DNA of 44,620 nt, from contig CADCWO010000166.1 of assembly GCA_902806435.1 (NCBI GenBank), positions 1-44,620 of the forward strand, given 5' to 3'. This document shows positions 15,275 to 24,917 of this stretch, one piece after another; the stretch's first letter is position 1; the number at the start of each line of letters is the position of its first letter. This DNA comes from an uncultured Synechococcales cyanobacterium. GTDB lineage: Bacteria; Cyanobacteriota; Cyanobacteriia; Thermosynechococcales; Thermosynechococcaceae. Both the position numbers and the translations under genes were made by a program. The notes under the pieces are model-generated. The model saw nothing but the letters and a program-made list of their open reading frames with translations. It was not told the DNA's origin and did not search any database.

Positions 15275-17347
15275 TTACCATTGGGGCTTTGATGCCAAAA
15301 GTCTTTCTGCTTTATCAGCCGCTAAGGGTCGCGAGAAAAAGTATCCCTGCCCATATCCACATTTCAACTGTCTAAGCTGGGCGAGCTGCTCTGCCGTTTC
15401 TACGCCTTCAGCAATCACAGCCATCCTCAGTTTTTGACCTAGTGTGATGATTGTCTCAGCAATCTCTAAATTTCCTTCCTTAGTACCTATCTTGCTAACA
15501 AAGGAGGGATCGATTTTCAACTCATCAATTGCAAAACTGTGCAGACGAGCTAATGATGAATAGCCAGTACCAAAGTCATCCACAGACAACTGAACACCTA
15601 ATGCTTTCAGGTGTGAGAGCCTGGCAGTTGCAGACTCTTTGTTTTCCATAATCACGGTTTCTGTAAGCTCTAGCTTCAGACTACAGGTATCTAGCTTTGT
15701 TTCCTGGAGAACGTGATCGAGATCTTTAACCAAATCAACTCGCCTAAACTGGGAACTACAAAGATTGACACTGATGGTTAAAAGCTGGGGCAGGCTCGCA
15801 GCGCTCTCTGCAGTGGGGTTCTCCGTAGGCGGAAACGTCTCGTGCCAGTGATGAGTTTGGCGACAGGCCTCTCGAATCAACCACTGATCGATCGCAATAC
15901 TCAACCCAGTTTCTATGGCTACAGGCAAGAACTCTTGCGGATAGAGGAGGCCACGGTTCGGGTGCTGCCAGCGCACCAGTGCCTCAAAACCTGTGATCCT
16001 ACCTGTTCCTAGCGAGACAATTGGTTGGTAGTGAACGCAAAACTCTTGGCGCTCAATAGCTTGCCGCACATCAGTTTCCATCTGCAAGCGTGCTACTGCC
16101 TGAGCATGCATGTCTGTGCTAAAAATCTCATAGCGTGCCTTACCTAAAGCTTTGGCATGATACATCGCTAGGTCAGCTTTTTGCAGCAACTCTTCAGGTT
16201 GGTCACACTCTACCGAACTCAAGATAATCCCAATACTGGCTGTAGTGACCAGTTGTTGCCCATTTAGGTGATAAGGCAACGCCAGAGCCTTTTGGATTCG
16301 CTCAACAACCTGAAGAGCATTACTGGCAACTTGGACATCTTCAAGCAGGACTGTGAACTCATCTCCCCCCAGCCGAGCTGCTGTATCTGTAGGGCGAAGG
16401 CATGCTACTAACCTAGCCGCTACAGCAATCAGCAACTCGTCTCCTAGCGCATGGCCAAGACTGTCATTGATTACCTTGAAGCGATCCAAATCTAAAAAAA
16501 GCACAGCAAATAGATAATTCTTGTGCTGTTTGCTGTGGTTAAGCGCTCTGCTCAAGCGCTCCATAAACAACACTCGGTTTGCTAAGCCTGTCAGCGCGTC
16601 ATGATAGGCATTATGCACAAGCTTTTCTTCCACCTGCTTACGCTTACTGACGTCGCGTAGTAGCCAGCGCAAGGTGATTGCAACTGGTTTTCCTGAGGCA
16701 GGCAAATTATCGCTCGTTGCAATCACCATCAAACTAACGTAAAGAGACTGGTCTTCCTGGGAACAACCTCTCGGGGCGTAGGGTTTCAGGCGAACTTCCC
16801 ACTCTTGCACCCGGCCAGAATCACCACGGGATCTTCCTAAGCTAAATTTCTGAGGGGTGGGACTGAGATTATTCTGATGCAGTTGATTGAGTTTATTCCA
16901 AAAAACCTGGCGATCTGATTCAGCAATAAAGAGGACTAGGCATTTATCAATTAGGTAGGCGGGAGGGGTGTTGAGCATGCGGCCGGCAGCACGGTTGGCT
17001 TCCTGGATCACTCCTGCTGTGTTAGTAACTAGGTAGCCGTCGGGTGCAAGGTCGAAAAGGTCCTGGTAGTGTTGACGTTCGGCTTCCAAAGCATCGCGAA
17101 TAGTGGTCAGCTCTTCATTTTGCTGAATTAGCTCCTCTTCAGCTACATACAATTCTTCCAAAGCATTCTGAAGTTGCTCGAAAGCTTCCCCCAGCAATTC
17201 TGATTGTGGTAAAGACAGTTTGGTAGTCTGCTGCTCTAGTAGCGACACACATTTGCTTAGATAGTTTATCTTGTGGTCAAGCTTGCTCTCGCCCACTCGT
17301 TTCTCCCCGCGACTGTAACTTGCTAATACTATGCCACCCAAAGTCAC
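15275..17347 (-). CDS. PAS-GGDEF-EAL cyclic di-GMP protein
   Basis: The 690-residue cytoplasmic protein has a coiled coil (about 50-95), a PAS domain (95-215, LFDLAPDGYLVTNTAGVI), a diguanylate cyclase domain (about 245-410) and a phosphodiesterase domain (about 425-685). The active loop is LGGDEF with GGDEF at 327-331, and the inhibitory I-site RPTD is correctly placed at 318-321. The EAL motif is at 455-457. The other EAL residues look intact: NLCSSQF, ELTETVI, DDFGTGYSSL (590-599), LKIDPSFV, VIAEGVET and QGYFFSRP. Both activities are therefore possible; in many such proteins only one dominates. No transmembrane segment or signal peptide is visible. The start used here is the ATG at 17345-17347, though a shorter N-terminus is possible. 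Confidence 0.88.
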   Translation of the reverse strand: MTLGGIVLASYSRGEKRVGESKLDHKINYLSKCVSLLEQQTTKLSLPQSELLGEAFEQLQNALEELYVAEEELIQQNEELTTIRDALEAERQHYQDLFDLAPDGYLVTNTAGVIQEANRAAGRMLNTPPAYLIDKCLVLFIAESDRQVFWNKLNQLHQNNLSPTPQKFSLGRSRGDSGRVQEWEVRLKPYAPRGCSQEDQSLYVSLMVIATSDNLPASGKPVAITLRWLLRDVSKRKQVEEKLVHNAYHDALTGLANRVLFMERLSRALNHSKQHKNYLFAVLFLDLDRFKVINDSLGHALGDELLIAVAARLVACLRPTDTAARLGGDEFTVLLEDVQVASNALQVVERIQKALALPYHLNGQQLVTTASIGIILSSVECDQPEELLQKADLAMYHAKALGKARYEIFSTDMHAQAVARLQMETDVRQAIERQEFCVHYQPIVSLGTGRITGFEALVRWQHPNRGLLYPQEFLPVAIETGLSIAIDQWLIREACRQTHHWHETFPPTENPTAESAASLPQLLTISVNLCSSQFRRVDLVKDLDHVLQETKLDTCSLKLELTETVIMENKESATARLSHLKALGVQLSVDDFGTGYSSLARLHSFAIDELKIDPSFVSKIGTKEGNLEIAETIITLGQKLRMAVIAEGVETAEQLAQLRQLKCGYGQGYFFSRPLAADKAERLLASKPQW

Positions 17348-17432
17348 AAGAAAGTGGTGAGATACTCAAAAATGTCAGGAATTAAAGAGGGTAGAACTTG
17401 GAATACTTCCAATCCCGTCGATGATGGGGTCA

Positions 17433-20400
17433 TCAAGGTGTTTTCTGGCCATTATTTGAATTCGGTACCACTCTAAAAGAAGTGATTTTCCAAGGATTAA
17501 TCTTGCCGCCGCTTGCCTCAGTAGACACAGGCCGCTCTAGCAAATCTACAGGTTGATCGATGACCAAGTTCAGATCACCTTGCAGGTTTAACTGGGCAGC
17601 TTTACCGCAGCACTCGTAGCAACGCAGAATCCATGCTTGAGGATTTGCCTCTGCCTGCTTCAGTGCCATTAAAACAAGATTACTGGCCTGTAGGTCTAGA
17701 AATTGACCTACAGGTGGGAGGCCAGATTGAGCACCAGAGGAAGGACTAAGCAGAACTTGTAAGGGTTGATTTAGTTCATACCCTTTCTGGGTGGTCTGAG
17801 CTGCTTGCCAGCCACCTGCATGGGGATAAAGGGCGTAGGTAAATTCATGCCAGCCGCGATCAGCGTTAGGGTCTGGCCAGTTGGGGCTTCGCAGTAACGT
17901 CAAACGAAGCTGATCGGGTTGGGCATCATAACCATACTTACAATCATTCAATAGGCTTACCCCATATCCATCCGCAACACTACTTAGATCTGCCCACTGG
18001 AGGGCGGGAACTTCCCATTTTGCCTGTTTGTAAGGCTCTCCAGGGCTAGGATTGGGTAGCGTTGGGCGCTGGATGGTCCCGCAGGGAATCTCGTAGGTCG
18101 CGTAGCTAGATTGGATAGCAAGAGGAAAAGCGGCTTTGACCAGAACTTGGCGCTCCTGCCAGTCCACAACCGTTTCGATTTTTAACACAGCACCGGCCTC
18201 TAAAACGTAGTCTTGGCAGAACTGCGATTGGCCAAACTGGCGCACTATCCGGACTCGGTTTTCTAATCGGCCCCAAGAGAGCCACTGAATCGTTTGTAGT
18301 TGCGCAGCCGCGAGGGGGTGACTGGCATACTCTGGGTCAATATTCCAGGCATCCCAGTACTGCCCTCTATCCTGAAAAAATTGCAGAACGTTGCCAGGAC
18401 TGTTGAGGACTTGTCGCTGGGAAGTTTTATCAAAAACACTGGATAAGTTCCCGGTTTGAGGGTCTACTTCCACTCGTAGGTGATCGTTTTCTAAAACAAA
18501 CTGCTGGGGTGGGGGAGATACAGCTAATGGTGCTGGTGCTGGAGTCAGCCAGAAGACGCGGTAACCCACAGAGGAAATATTAGAGGCTAGAAATAGCAGA
18601 GCTGAGTGATCTAATTCCTGTTGGGATGAAACTAAGTTACCTTCTAGATCATGAACTTCCCACTGCTGGCTGGAATGTAGCTTTTGAGGTAGTTCCAGCC
18701 TAATAACCCCGGAGCGTTGCCAGTTGAGGGAATTAAATACCACAATTGGCTGGCTATCCGGGTGAGGTGCTGAAGGCAGGGCAATCTCGGCGGCGATCGC
18801 GCGCTTTGCTTCCGCTAAAATCCGCATCCCTACCTCCTGGGCGGCAACCCAATCGCGATTGGCATCCACAAAGACTTCTGGGATAGCAGAACCAGGCAGA
18901 ATATCGTGAAACTGGTTAAATAAAACTTGCTTCCAAGCCCCTTCAATCTCCGCTTTCGGGTAAGCTGCACCCGTAAGTAGCGATCGCACAGAAGCGAACA
19001 GTTCTGCCTGGTACAACAGTTGTTCACAGCGACGATTCCATCGCTTCTGGTCGGCGTGGGTGGTATAGCAGCCTCGGTGAAACTCCAAATACAGTTCATC
19101 GGCCCAAACCGGAACGTCCTGTTGGCAACGAGCCTTGAGGTTTTGCAGAAAGCACTCAGCCGTACTGGGCTCTAAGCGAGGGAATAAGGGGGACTGTTGC
19201 CACCGCTGGGCAACTTCTAACATATCGCGGCTGGGGCCGCCGCCGTGATCACCCACACCCATTAGCCAGAGGGTATCTTTTACCCCCGTTTGAGCTTCCC
19301 AGGACTGCGCGTAGGTTGCCATTTTCACGGGCTCAATTGCTTCCCCAATCAGGCCAGACATCACACTAAAAATTTGTGACCCATCCGGTGATTGCCACCA
19401 GAACACTTCGTAGGGAAACTGAGTCGTGTCGTTCCAGCGCAGCTTTTGGGTGACAAAGTACTCTACTCCCCCTTGCTTTAAGACCTGCGGTAATTGCCAG
19501 CAAAAGCCAAAAGTGTCGGGTAACCAGGCGATCGTACTCACGGCTCCAAATTTCGCCTGCAAATACAGCTGCCCGTACATCACCTGTCGCACCAGAGCTT
19601 CACCACTAATTAAGTTCAGTTCCGGCTCAATCCATAGACCTGCCACAATTTCCCAGCGGCCCGCCGCCACTTGTTGTTGGATAGCTGCAAACAACTGCGG
19701 TCGATGCTGTTCTACCCAGGCATAGAGGGCTGGAGTGGAGTGGCAAAAAATTAAATCTGGAAACTCTTGCTGGAGATTTAGAACCGATTGAAAGGTGCGA
19801 TCGGCAACCTCCCAGGTTTCACTCACTGGCCACAGCCAAGCTAGGTCAAGGTGGGCATGGCCCAGCAGGAAAATACGCCGTTGTTTTATCCAGGAACTCA
19901 GTGGTTGCAGGTGCTCACGCAGCACTAAGAGTACTCGCTCAAATTCCGGTGAATTCTGGACTGCTGACCAATCAATCAGCGTCACTGCCGCAGCCAAATA
20001 CCCTAACTTCTGAGGTGCAAACTTTTGCAAGTAGCCCTGCAACACAGCCAACTCATCGGCAACAAAGCCCGGATCAGGCTTGGCTGGATCATCCGACTCG
20101 AACAATAAATCTGAATGCACTAGCGCTCCAGCGTCGTGCCCCGGACTGATTAGCTTCAACCGGACAGTGAATATTTCTCCAGGGGATGCCTGGGAACTCA
20201 GCAGAATCCGGGTGGCACAGTCAAACAGATCACCTTCTTGTACTAGTTGATCATTGACAAAGATCTGGGCTTGCGCTGCCCACCAGCGCAGGGATAGACG
20301 TACCCTTTTCCCAGCTAGAGGATAACCCTTTAGCGTATTAGGAATCGTAAATTGCTGCTCTAGCCAAAGTTGTTGGCCAGCCTCCCAAGCAATATGCCCA

Positions 20401-20615
20401 CGGGCGTTCAACTCAACAGCAGCCCAGCTAACAGCACCGGGGGATATAGTACGACAGTGCTGCCAAGCTGATTGAACATTTACCCGGGTCAGTTGCCGTA
20501 ACTGCTCAATTGCTGCGACGATTTTGTGTACTTGCAGAGATTGATTATCCCCGCCTGAAGCAGACACTTCAATGAAATCAAATTCTGTTAGATCAGCCGT
20601 TAATTCATCACTCAT
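17433..20615 (-). CDS. Alpha-mannosidase, glycoside hydrolase family 38
   Basis: The 1060-residue protein is a GH38 alpha-mannosidase of usual bacterial length. After an N-terminal beta-rich region (1-245) comes the catalytic domain. It has zinc ligands in LGHAHLDLAWLWP (His255, Asp257), the block EIVAGLWIEPELNLISGEAL, and the nucleophile Asp367 in AWLPDTFGF. GVGDHGGGPSRDM supplies a further zinc His, and QVLFNQFHDILPGSAI is also conserved. The C-terminal half (about 640-1050) is the beta-sandwich region (VFDKTSQRQVL, then NDCKYGYD). There is no signal peptide, so it is probably cytoplasmic and removes alpha-mannose from intracellular glycans. The function in this organism is not shown by context, because its neighbours are unrelated. 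Confidence 0.9.
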   Translation of the reverse strand: MSDELTADLTEFDFIEVSASGGDNQSLQVHKIVAAIEQLRQLTRVNVQSAWQHCRTISPGAVSWAAVELNARGHIAWEAGQQLWLEQQFTIPNTLKGYPLAGKRVRLSLRWWAAQAQIFVNDQLVQEGDLFDCATRILLSSQASPGEIFTVRLKLISPGHDAGALVHSDLLFESDDPAKPDPGFVADELAVLQGYLQKFAPQKLGYLAAAVTLIDWSAVQNSPEFERVLLVLREHLQPLSSWIKQRRIFLLGHAHLDLAWLWPVSETWEVADRTFQSVLNLQQEFPDLIFCHSTPALYAWVEQHRPQLFAAIQQQVAAGRWEIVAGLWIEPELNLISGEALVRQVMYGQLYLQAKFGAVSTIAWLPDTFGFCWQLPQVLKQGGVEYFVTQKLRWNDTTQFPYEVFWWQSPDGSQIFSVMSGLIGEAIEPVKMATYAQSWEAQTGVKDTLWLMGVGDHGGGPSRDMLEVAQRWQQSPLFPRLEPSTAECFLQNLKARCQQDVPVWADELYLEFHRGCYTTHADQKRWNRRCEQLLYQAELFASVRSLLTGAAYPKAEIEGAWKQVLFNQFHDILPGSAIPEVFVDANRDWVAAQEVGMRILAEAKRAIAAEIALPSAPHPDSQPIVVFNSLNWQRSGVIRLELPQKLHSSQQWEVHDLEGNLVSSQQELDHSALLFLASNISSVGYRVFWLTPAPAPLAVSPPPQQFVLENDHLRVEVDPQTGNLSSVFDKTSQRQVLNSPGNVLQFFQDRGQYWDAWNIDPEYASHPLAAAQLQTIQWLSWGRLENRVRIVRQFGQSQFCQDYVLEAGAVLKIETVVDWQERQVLVKAAFPLAIQSSYATYEIPCGTIQRPTLPNPSPGEPYKQAKWEVPALQWADLSSVADGYGVSLLNDCKYGYDAQPDQLRLTLLRSPNWPDPNADRGWHEFTYALYPHAGGWQAAQTTQKGYELNQPLQVLLSPSSGAQSGLPPVGQFLDLQASNLVLMALKQAEANPQAWILRCYECCGKAAQLNLQGDLNLVIDQPVDLLERPVSTEASGGKINPWKITSFRVVPNSNNGQKTP

Positions 20616-20730
20616 GTTTAGTTAAAATCAGGGCTATTAGCTTCAGCATGGGTCGTCTTTTGGAACTGTACAATAAGCTATTCGGCTTTATGCGTATTGC
20701 TATCTGAAATCCCTGCACTTGGATCAGTTT

Positions 20731-21921
20731 ATGGCTTCTTCCTCCGGTCGTTATCAAAGCAGATTGTTTAACGGGTTTTCGGCAACCTTAAACCACCTGA
20801 CGAAACTCAAGCTCTATCTGCGGCGGGTCAAAATAGGAGCAACTTGGGGCGCTCAAACCCTGGCTTATCTAGCCTATGGTTTAATTCAGACGCTTAACCC
20901 TACACAGCAGTCTCGGCGCCTAGCAGCAGGGACAGATAGCACCATTGCTGGCAATAAGCTTCTGGCTTCTGCTGAGGAACCTTTCCAGCAGGCGATTTTG
21001 GCTGTCAAAGAACTGTATTATCCTAGCCAGGTAGATGAGCCAGCTAATCTTCTTAAGAGCTACGGCAGCACAAGTCTGGGTAGTGTTGCAATCCAGGGAG
21101 TTGCAACTGAACTAGCAACGCGTCATCTGGTAATAATTACAACTGACCATGAACCTTTAGACCTTTTGACACCCAAGCAGCAAAAGCAAATCCACCGCCA
21201 GATCTTTTGGGCAATTTTCAACTACCGCTGCTCTACTCGTTTTACTCAGGTGACGCGATCGCTAGGCTGGTTCAAGCCATCCTCAGCTTTGATTTCCCAA
21301 CAAGACTTTACTGGAATCGTTCGTCAGCGGTCGATCGTTCAAAGAATCCAAGCTTTGTTCTGGCGATCAACGGGGCCAGAGCCGGTAGTGATCAAGACTG
21401 AGGTCCGTTCCATTCCGGCATTCATCCGAGCCGCAATGACCTACTTTAGTCGTCATCCCCGGAAATTACTGCCACATATATCCTTCAAACAATTGAATAG
21501 AAGGAATAGCCCACTTTCCCTTAACTCTGCCTTTAAGTGGCAACGGCACCCTAAGGTCCAGCTTGCTGAAGGAGTTAGTCCAGAACCTTGGTTAACTTCG
21601 GCAGATTTGTTTGGTCCTGATCCTGTAACGTTGACAAGCGCTGGAGGAGGGATACCTACTGCCAATGCAGCGGAAGGTCAACAAGCTACGGACGTCCGGA
21701 CACTGCCACCAAAGCCCTATTCTGTCACCAATGGTGGTTGGCTCGACATTGATACGGAAGCAACCACGATGGGATATGTCAAACATCCTTTAGAGCAGGT
21801 ACTGGACTGGCTTGATCGGGCTGTGACTTGGTTTGAAGAATCCCTAGCTAAACTTTGGCTAGCTCTACATCCCTATATCTCAGCCCTAGGGCAGCGAATT
21901 CAGCAATACCGGCAGCGTTAG
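20731..21921 (+). CDS. Conserved-looking cyanobacterial protein, function unknown
   Basis: I do not recognise a named domain in this 396-residue, basic, mostly soluble protein. Residues 20-55 are amphipathic and rich in Lys/Arg (NHLTKLKLYLRRVKIGATWG). The middle contains repeated basic segments (about 165-235). A Gly/Ser/Thr-rich spacer (285-320) leads to a C-terminal helix pair around KHPLEQVLDWLDRAVTWFEE. I prefer the ATG at 20731; a TTG start at 20719 adds four residues. Codon use is like that of neighbouring genes, the frame is long and unbroken, and it diverges from the mannosidase gene, so it is very likely real. A peripheral membrane location is a guess from the amphipathic ends. Confidence 0.6.
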   Translation: MASSSGRYQSRLFNGFSATLNHLTKLKLYLRRVKIGATWGAQTLAYLAYGLIQTLNPTQQSRRLAAGTDSTIAGNKLLASAEEPFQQAILAVKELYYPSQVDEPANLLKSYGSTSLGSVAIQGVATELATRHLVIITTDHEPLDLLTPKQQKQIHRQIFWAIFNYRCSTRFTQVTRSLGWFKPSSALISQQDFTGIVRQRSIVQRIQALFWRSTGPEPVVIKTEVRSIPAFIRAAMTYFSRHPRKLLPHISFKQLNRRNSPLSLNSAFKWQRHPKVQLAEGVSPEPWLTSADLFGPDPVTLTSAGGGIPTANAAEGQQATDVRTLPPKPYSVTNGGWLDIDTEATTMGYVKHPLEQVLDWLDRAVTWFEESLAKLWLALHPYISALGQRIQQYRQR

Positions 21922-22118
21922 TTTTGCCAAACTAGTCAGAACTGTTTGGAACATTCTGCTTGCCGAATGCCTTAGAGCCTCTTGAAACCTGGTATTTCAA
22001 CTTTAGCGATCGCCAGCAAGCAAACCTCAAGCAAAAACAGGTCAACATTTGGATATGATAGGAAAACTACGTCATTTCAGTGATTTGTAGGCTTCCTAAA
22101 GCTCTGGAGAGATCAGCT

Positions 22119-22235
22119 ATGCTAACCCTCAAGATTGTTGTCAATATTGTTGTTTTATTCTTCGTTGCCATCTTCTTTTTTGGTTTCCTATCCAACGATC
22201 CTTCCCGCAATCCGAAGCGTCGGGATTTCGAATAA
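22119..22235 (+). CDS. psbI: Photosystem II reaction centre protein I (PsbI)
   Basis: This 38-codon gene encodes a single transmembrane helix protein. It begins [20 protein letters not shown] and ends [18 protein letters not shown], the invariant PsbI layout of lumen/membrane helix plus the conserved SNDPxRNP tail. PsbI binds next to D1 and CP43 and helps assemble and stabilise the photosystem II core in the thylakoid. GGAGAG lies eight bases before the ATG at 22119. The tail is a little more basic than usual (KRRDFE where many have GRKDLE). It is monocistronic or may be read through into the DUF3769 gene 75 bases later. Confidence 0.95.
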   Translation: MLTLKIVVNIVVLFFVAIFFFGFLSNDPSRNPKRRDFE

Positions 22236-22310
22236 TCGACGATTGATTAGCTTGCGTCTGAAGGTGTTAGCGGCGAGGTGTCTGGGCTGCGTGTCAGTTG
22301 TCTCCTAAAT

Positions 22311-24722
22311 ATGCCCTACTCGCTACCCCCATCCCAGCCAGCCCCCGCTGCCCAGCGATCCTTATCACCCGAAGAGAACTCTACTCCTGCTTTGCCGTTT
22401 TTAACAGGCACAGCTAAGTTCAGTCCGCAGGAGCTTGAGCAGTTGGCGGTGCAGGTGAGATCGGCATCTTCAGTGATTCAATCTTCTAGCACTGCTGCTC
22501 TCCTTGGCCCTCCTCTTGAAATTGTGCCTCAATGGCAGCAGCTAGCTCACCCTACAACAAGTGTGGGGACTACAGGTGTCAGTTCTAGCAATCCTCCAAT
22601 TACGCCCCTAGTGCCAAGGGTAGCTGATTTCAGCTCGCCTCGTGCCCCGATATCTCAGAGGGAGCAAGGTCAAGATGTTACCCAGAGCGAACAAGCTCAA
22701 CTTAGGCAAAACGACAGCATGGAGGCACCGGTTGCCTTAGATGCTAAAGGCGATCGCTTACGTCGTGTACATCAAGCACTAACGAGTTTAGGCAACAGCT
22801 TGATTGCCTCCGGCCTTGACCACCTGCGCTTAGCATCTCACCCGCCTCTAGCTCCCCAGCCTTCTAGTAATTCAAAACCTCAGCCACCCCAGTTAACAGC
22901 AAAGTTGCTAAAGTCTGTTGCCCAGACTCCTGCAGCACCGACCAACGCTCCAGAAGATGCCGTAGAAGAACCGATTGAATTAAATGCTGATCGCCAGGAG
23001 TTTAACGAGCAGCAACAAACCTTTACAGCGGCTGGTAACGTTATCATGCGGTTCCGAGGCGCGGTTTTACAAACCAATCAACTTCGGGTCAACTTACGGA
23101 GCCGGGTTGCGGTTGCTGAAGGCAATATTAGCCTGACTCGAGGCCAGCAAATCCTGCAGGGGGAGCGGCTGGAGTACAGCTTTGCTGAAAACCGCGGCAG
23201 TTTTCAAGGCGCTAGAGGCACGATCAATATTCCTACAGCAGCACGAGATATTTCCCCCAACCTACCAACGGATGTCAGTGCTGGTAGTGAATCCTTTGCA
23301 GAGCGGACTCAGAGGCAAACTCTACAAGTCCAAGTAACTGATGCCGTCCAGAAACTGCGCTTTGAGGCAGACCGAATTGAGTTTAATGCTGGCGGATGGC
23401 AGGCACAGAATATTCGAATCACCAACGACCCATTTTCGCCACCAGAGCTGGAAGTGCGAGCTGATAAGGCTGCACTGGTTCAAGTTTCACCCCAAGAAGA
23501 TAAAGTAACTACCTCCCGGCCACGAATGGTGCTTGATGATGGTCTGTCACTCCCTATTCTCAAGTCACAGGTCGCGATTGATCGTCAAGGACGAGATCCG
23601 CTGAAGTCAGCTTTGCCCCGGATTGGCTTTGATCTCAATGAGCGGGGGGGGCTTTTTATTGGCCGCAACTTTGAATTTGGACTAGCAGAACAGACAAGCC
23701 TAAGCGTAGCTCCTCAATTCCTGCTAGGACGAGCTTTTGATGCAGGGAATTTCAATATTGTTGACCCAGACCTTTACGGATTGAGTCTCAGGCTGAGGAG
23801 TGTTCTAGGCCCAGGGCAATTACTAACCGGTTTTGCAAGGTTGAACAGCCTTGAGCCTAGCCAGCTGGCAGATAACTCGCGGGCCAGATTAACCCTGCGC
23901 CAGCCGGTGGGGGCGCATACCCTAACCTTAGAGTCCGCTTACCGCGATCGCGTATTTAATGGCTCTTTAGGGGAGCAAACCATTCAAAGCAGTTTAGGGG
24001 CCATACTGGCATCCCCAGTCATCCCTTTGGGTCAGACTGGCCTGAACTTGAGCTATCAAGTTGGTACCCAGTATTTCACCGCCAACACCGATCCCTTAGG
24101 CATAAGCAATACAGACAGCCTAGGTCGTTTGCAAGCAAGCGCCGCTTTGAGCCGTGGCTTTAATCTCTGGCAAGGGCAGGCCCTACCGGCAACTGCCACT
24201 GGTGGGTTGAAGTATACTCCCGCTCCGGTAGTACCCCACTTGCAACTTCTGGCCGGGGTAACCGGTGTGCTCAACGCCTACACGAATGGTGATAGCCAGC
24301 AGACCCTAACCGGAACCGTTGGGGTGCAGGGGCAGATTGGTCACTTCTCGCGCCGCTTCTTAGATTACACAGGCTTTAATATTAGCTATTCCCAAGTTGG
24401 CTTGAGCGGTCTCTCACCGTTTCTGTTTGATCGGGTCAGCGATCGCAAGGTGCTATCAGTGGGAGTTCTCCAACAAGTTTATGGACCAGTTCGGGTTGGG
24501 GTGCAAGCAGCACTAAACTTGGATACTGGGAAAGCATTCGATACAGACTACATTCTGGACTACAGTAGACGCACTTATGGCTTCACCCTCCGCTATAGCC
24601 CTTCCCGGGAAATAGCCTCGTTCAACTTTCGTCTCAGCGGCTTTAATTGGACAGGTGATGCCGAACCTTTTGATGCTGAAATCCGCTCAGTCAGGAACGG
24701 GGTGCAACGTATAAATGAATAA
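22311..24722 (+). CDS. DUF3769 protein, LptD/OstA-like outer-membrane biogenesis
   Basis: The 803-residue protein matches the cyanobacterial DUF3769 family, regarded as the counterpart of LptD in outer-membrane lipopolysaccharide transport. Residues 1-215 are a Pro/Ser/Gln-rich linker. Residues about 221-360 are an LptA/OstA-like beta-jellyroll (ADRQEFNEQQQTFTAAGNVI, RVAVAEGNISLTRGQQILQG). About 430-803 alternate short beta strands typical of an outer-membrane barrel (LSVAPQFLLGR, LRLRSVLGPGQLLTGFARLN, GFTLRYSPSREIASFNFRL). I chose the ATG at 22311 because the family starts MPY; a GTG at 22278 is upstream in frame. No obvious signal peptide is seen with this start, which is odd for an outer-membrane protein. 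Confidence 0.78.
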   Translation: MPYSLPPSQPAPAAQRSLSPEENSTPALPFLTGTAKFSPQELEQLAVQVRSASSVIQSSSTAALLGPPLEIVPQWQQLAHPTTSVGTTGVSSSNPPITPLVPRVADFSSPRAPISQREQGQDVTQSEQAQLRQNDSMEAPVALDAKGDRLRRVHQALTSLGNSLIASGLDHLRLASHPPLAPQPSSNSKPQPPQLTAKLLKSVAQTPAAPTNAPEDAVEEPIELNADRQEFNEQQQTFTAAGNVIMRFRGAVLQTNQLRVNLRSRVAVAEGNISLTRGQQILQGERLEYSFAENRGSFQGARGTINIPTAARDISPNLPTDVSAGSESFAERTQRQTLQVQVTDAVQKLRFEADRIEFNAGGWQAQNIRITNDPFSPPELEVRADKAALVQVSPQEDKVTTSRPRMVLDDGLSLPILKSQVAIDRQGRDPLKSALPRIGFDLNERGGLFIGRNFEFGLAEQTSLSVAPQFLLGRAFDAGNFNIVDPDLYGLSLRLRSVLGPGQLLTGFARLNSLEPSQLADNSRARLTLRQPVGAHTLTLESAYRDRVFNGSLGEQTIQSSLGAILASPVIPLGQTGLNLSYQVGTQYFTANTDPLGISNTDSLGRLQASAALSRGFNLWQGQALPATATGGLKYTPAPVVPHLQLLAGVTGVLNAYTNGDSQQTLTGTVGVQGQIGHFSRRFLDYTGFNISYSQVGLSGLSPFLFDRVSDRKVLSVGVLQQVYGPVRVGVQAALNLDTGKAFDTDYILDYSRRTYGFTLRYSPSREIASFNFRLSGFNWTGDAEPFDAEIRSVRNGVQRINE

Positions 24723-24917
24723 GCTTTTGATGGTATAGACTCAACTGAGTCAGTAAAATAGACTTACAGCAGTTTTCAGTCATGTATCACGATTTAATTC
24801 AACCAAACTGTTGTAGAAACAGCATGTCTGCCTTGCCTTAACAGTAAGCAAGATTGTTCTATTCCACCTGGCAGCAGGTAGCCAACCCTGATCAACTGTC
24901 CATAACCAGAGTCGTCT

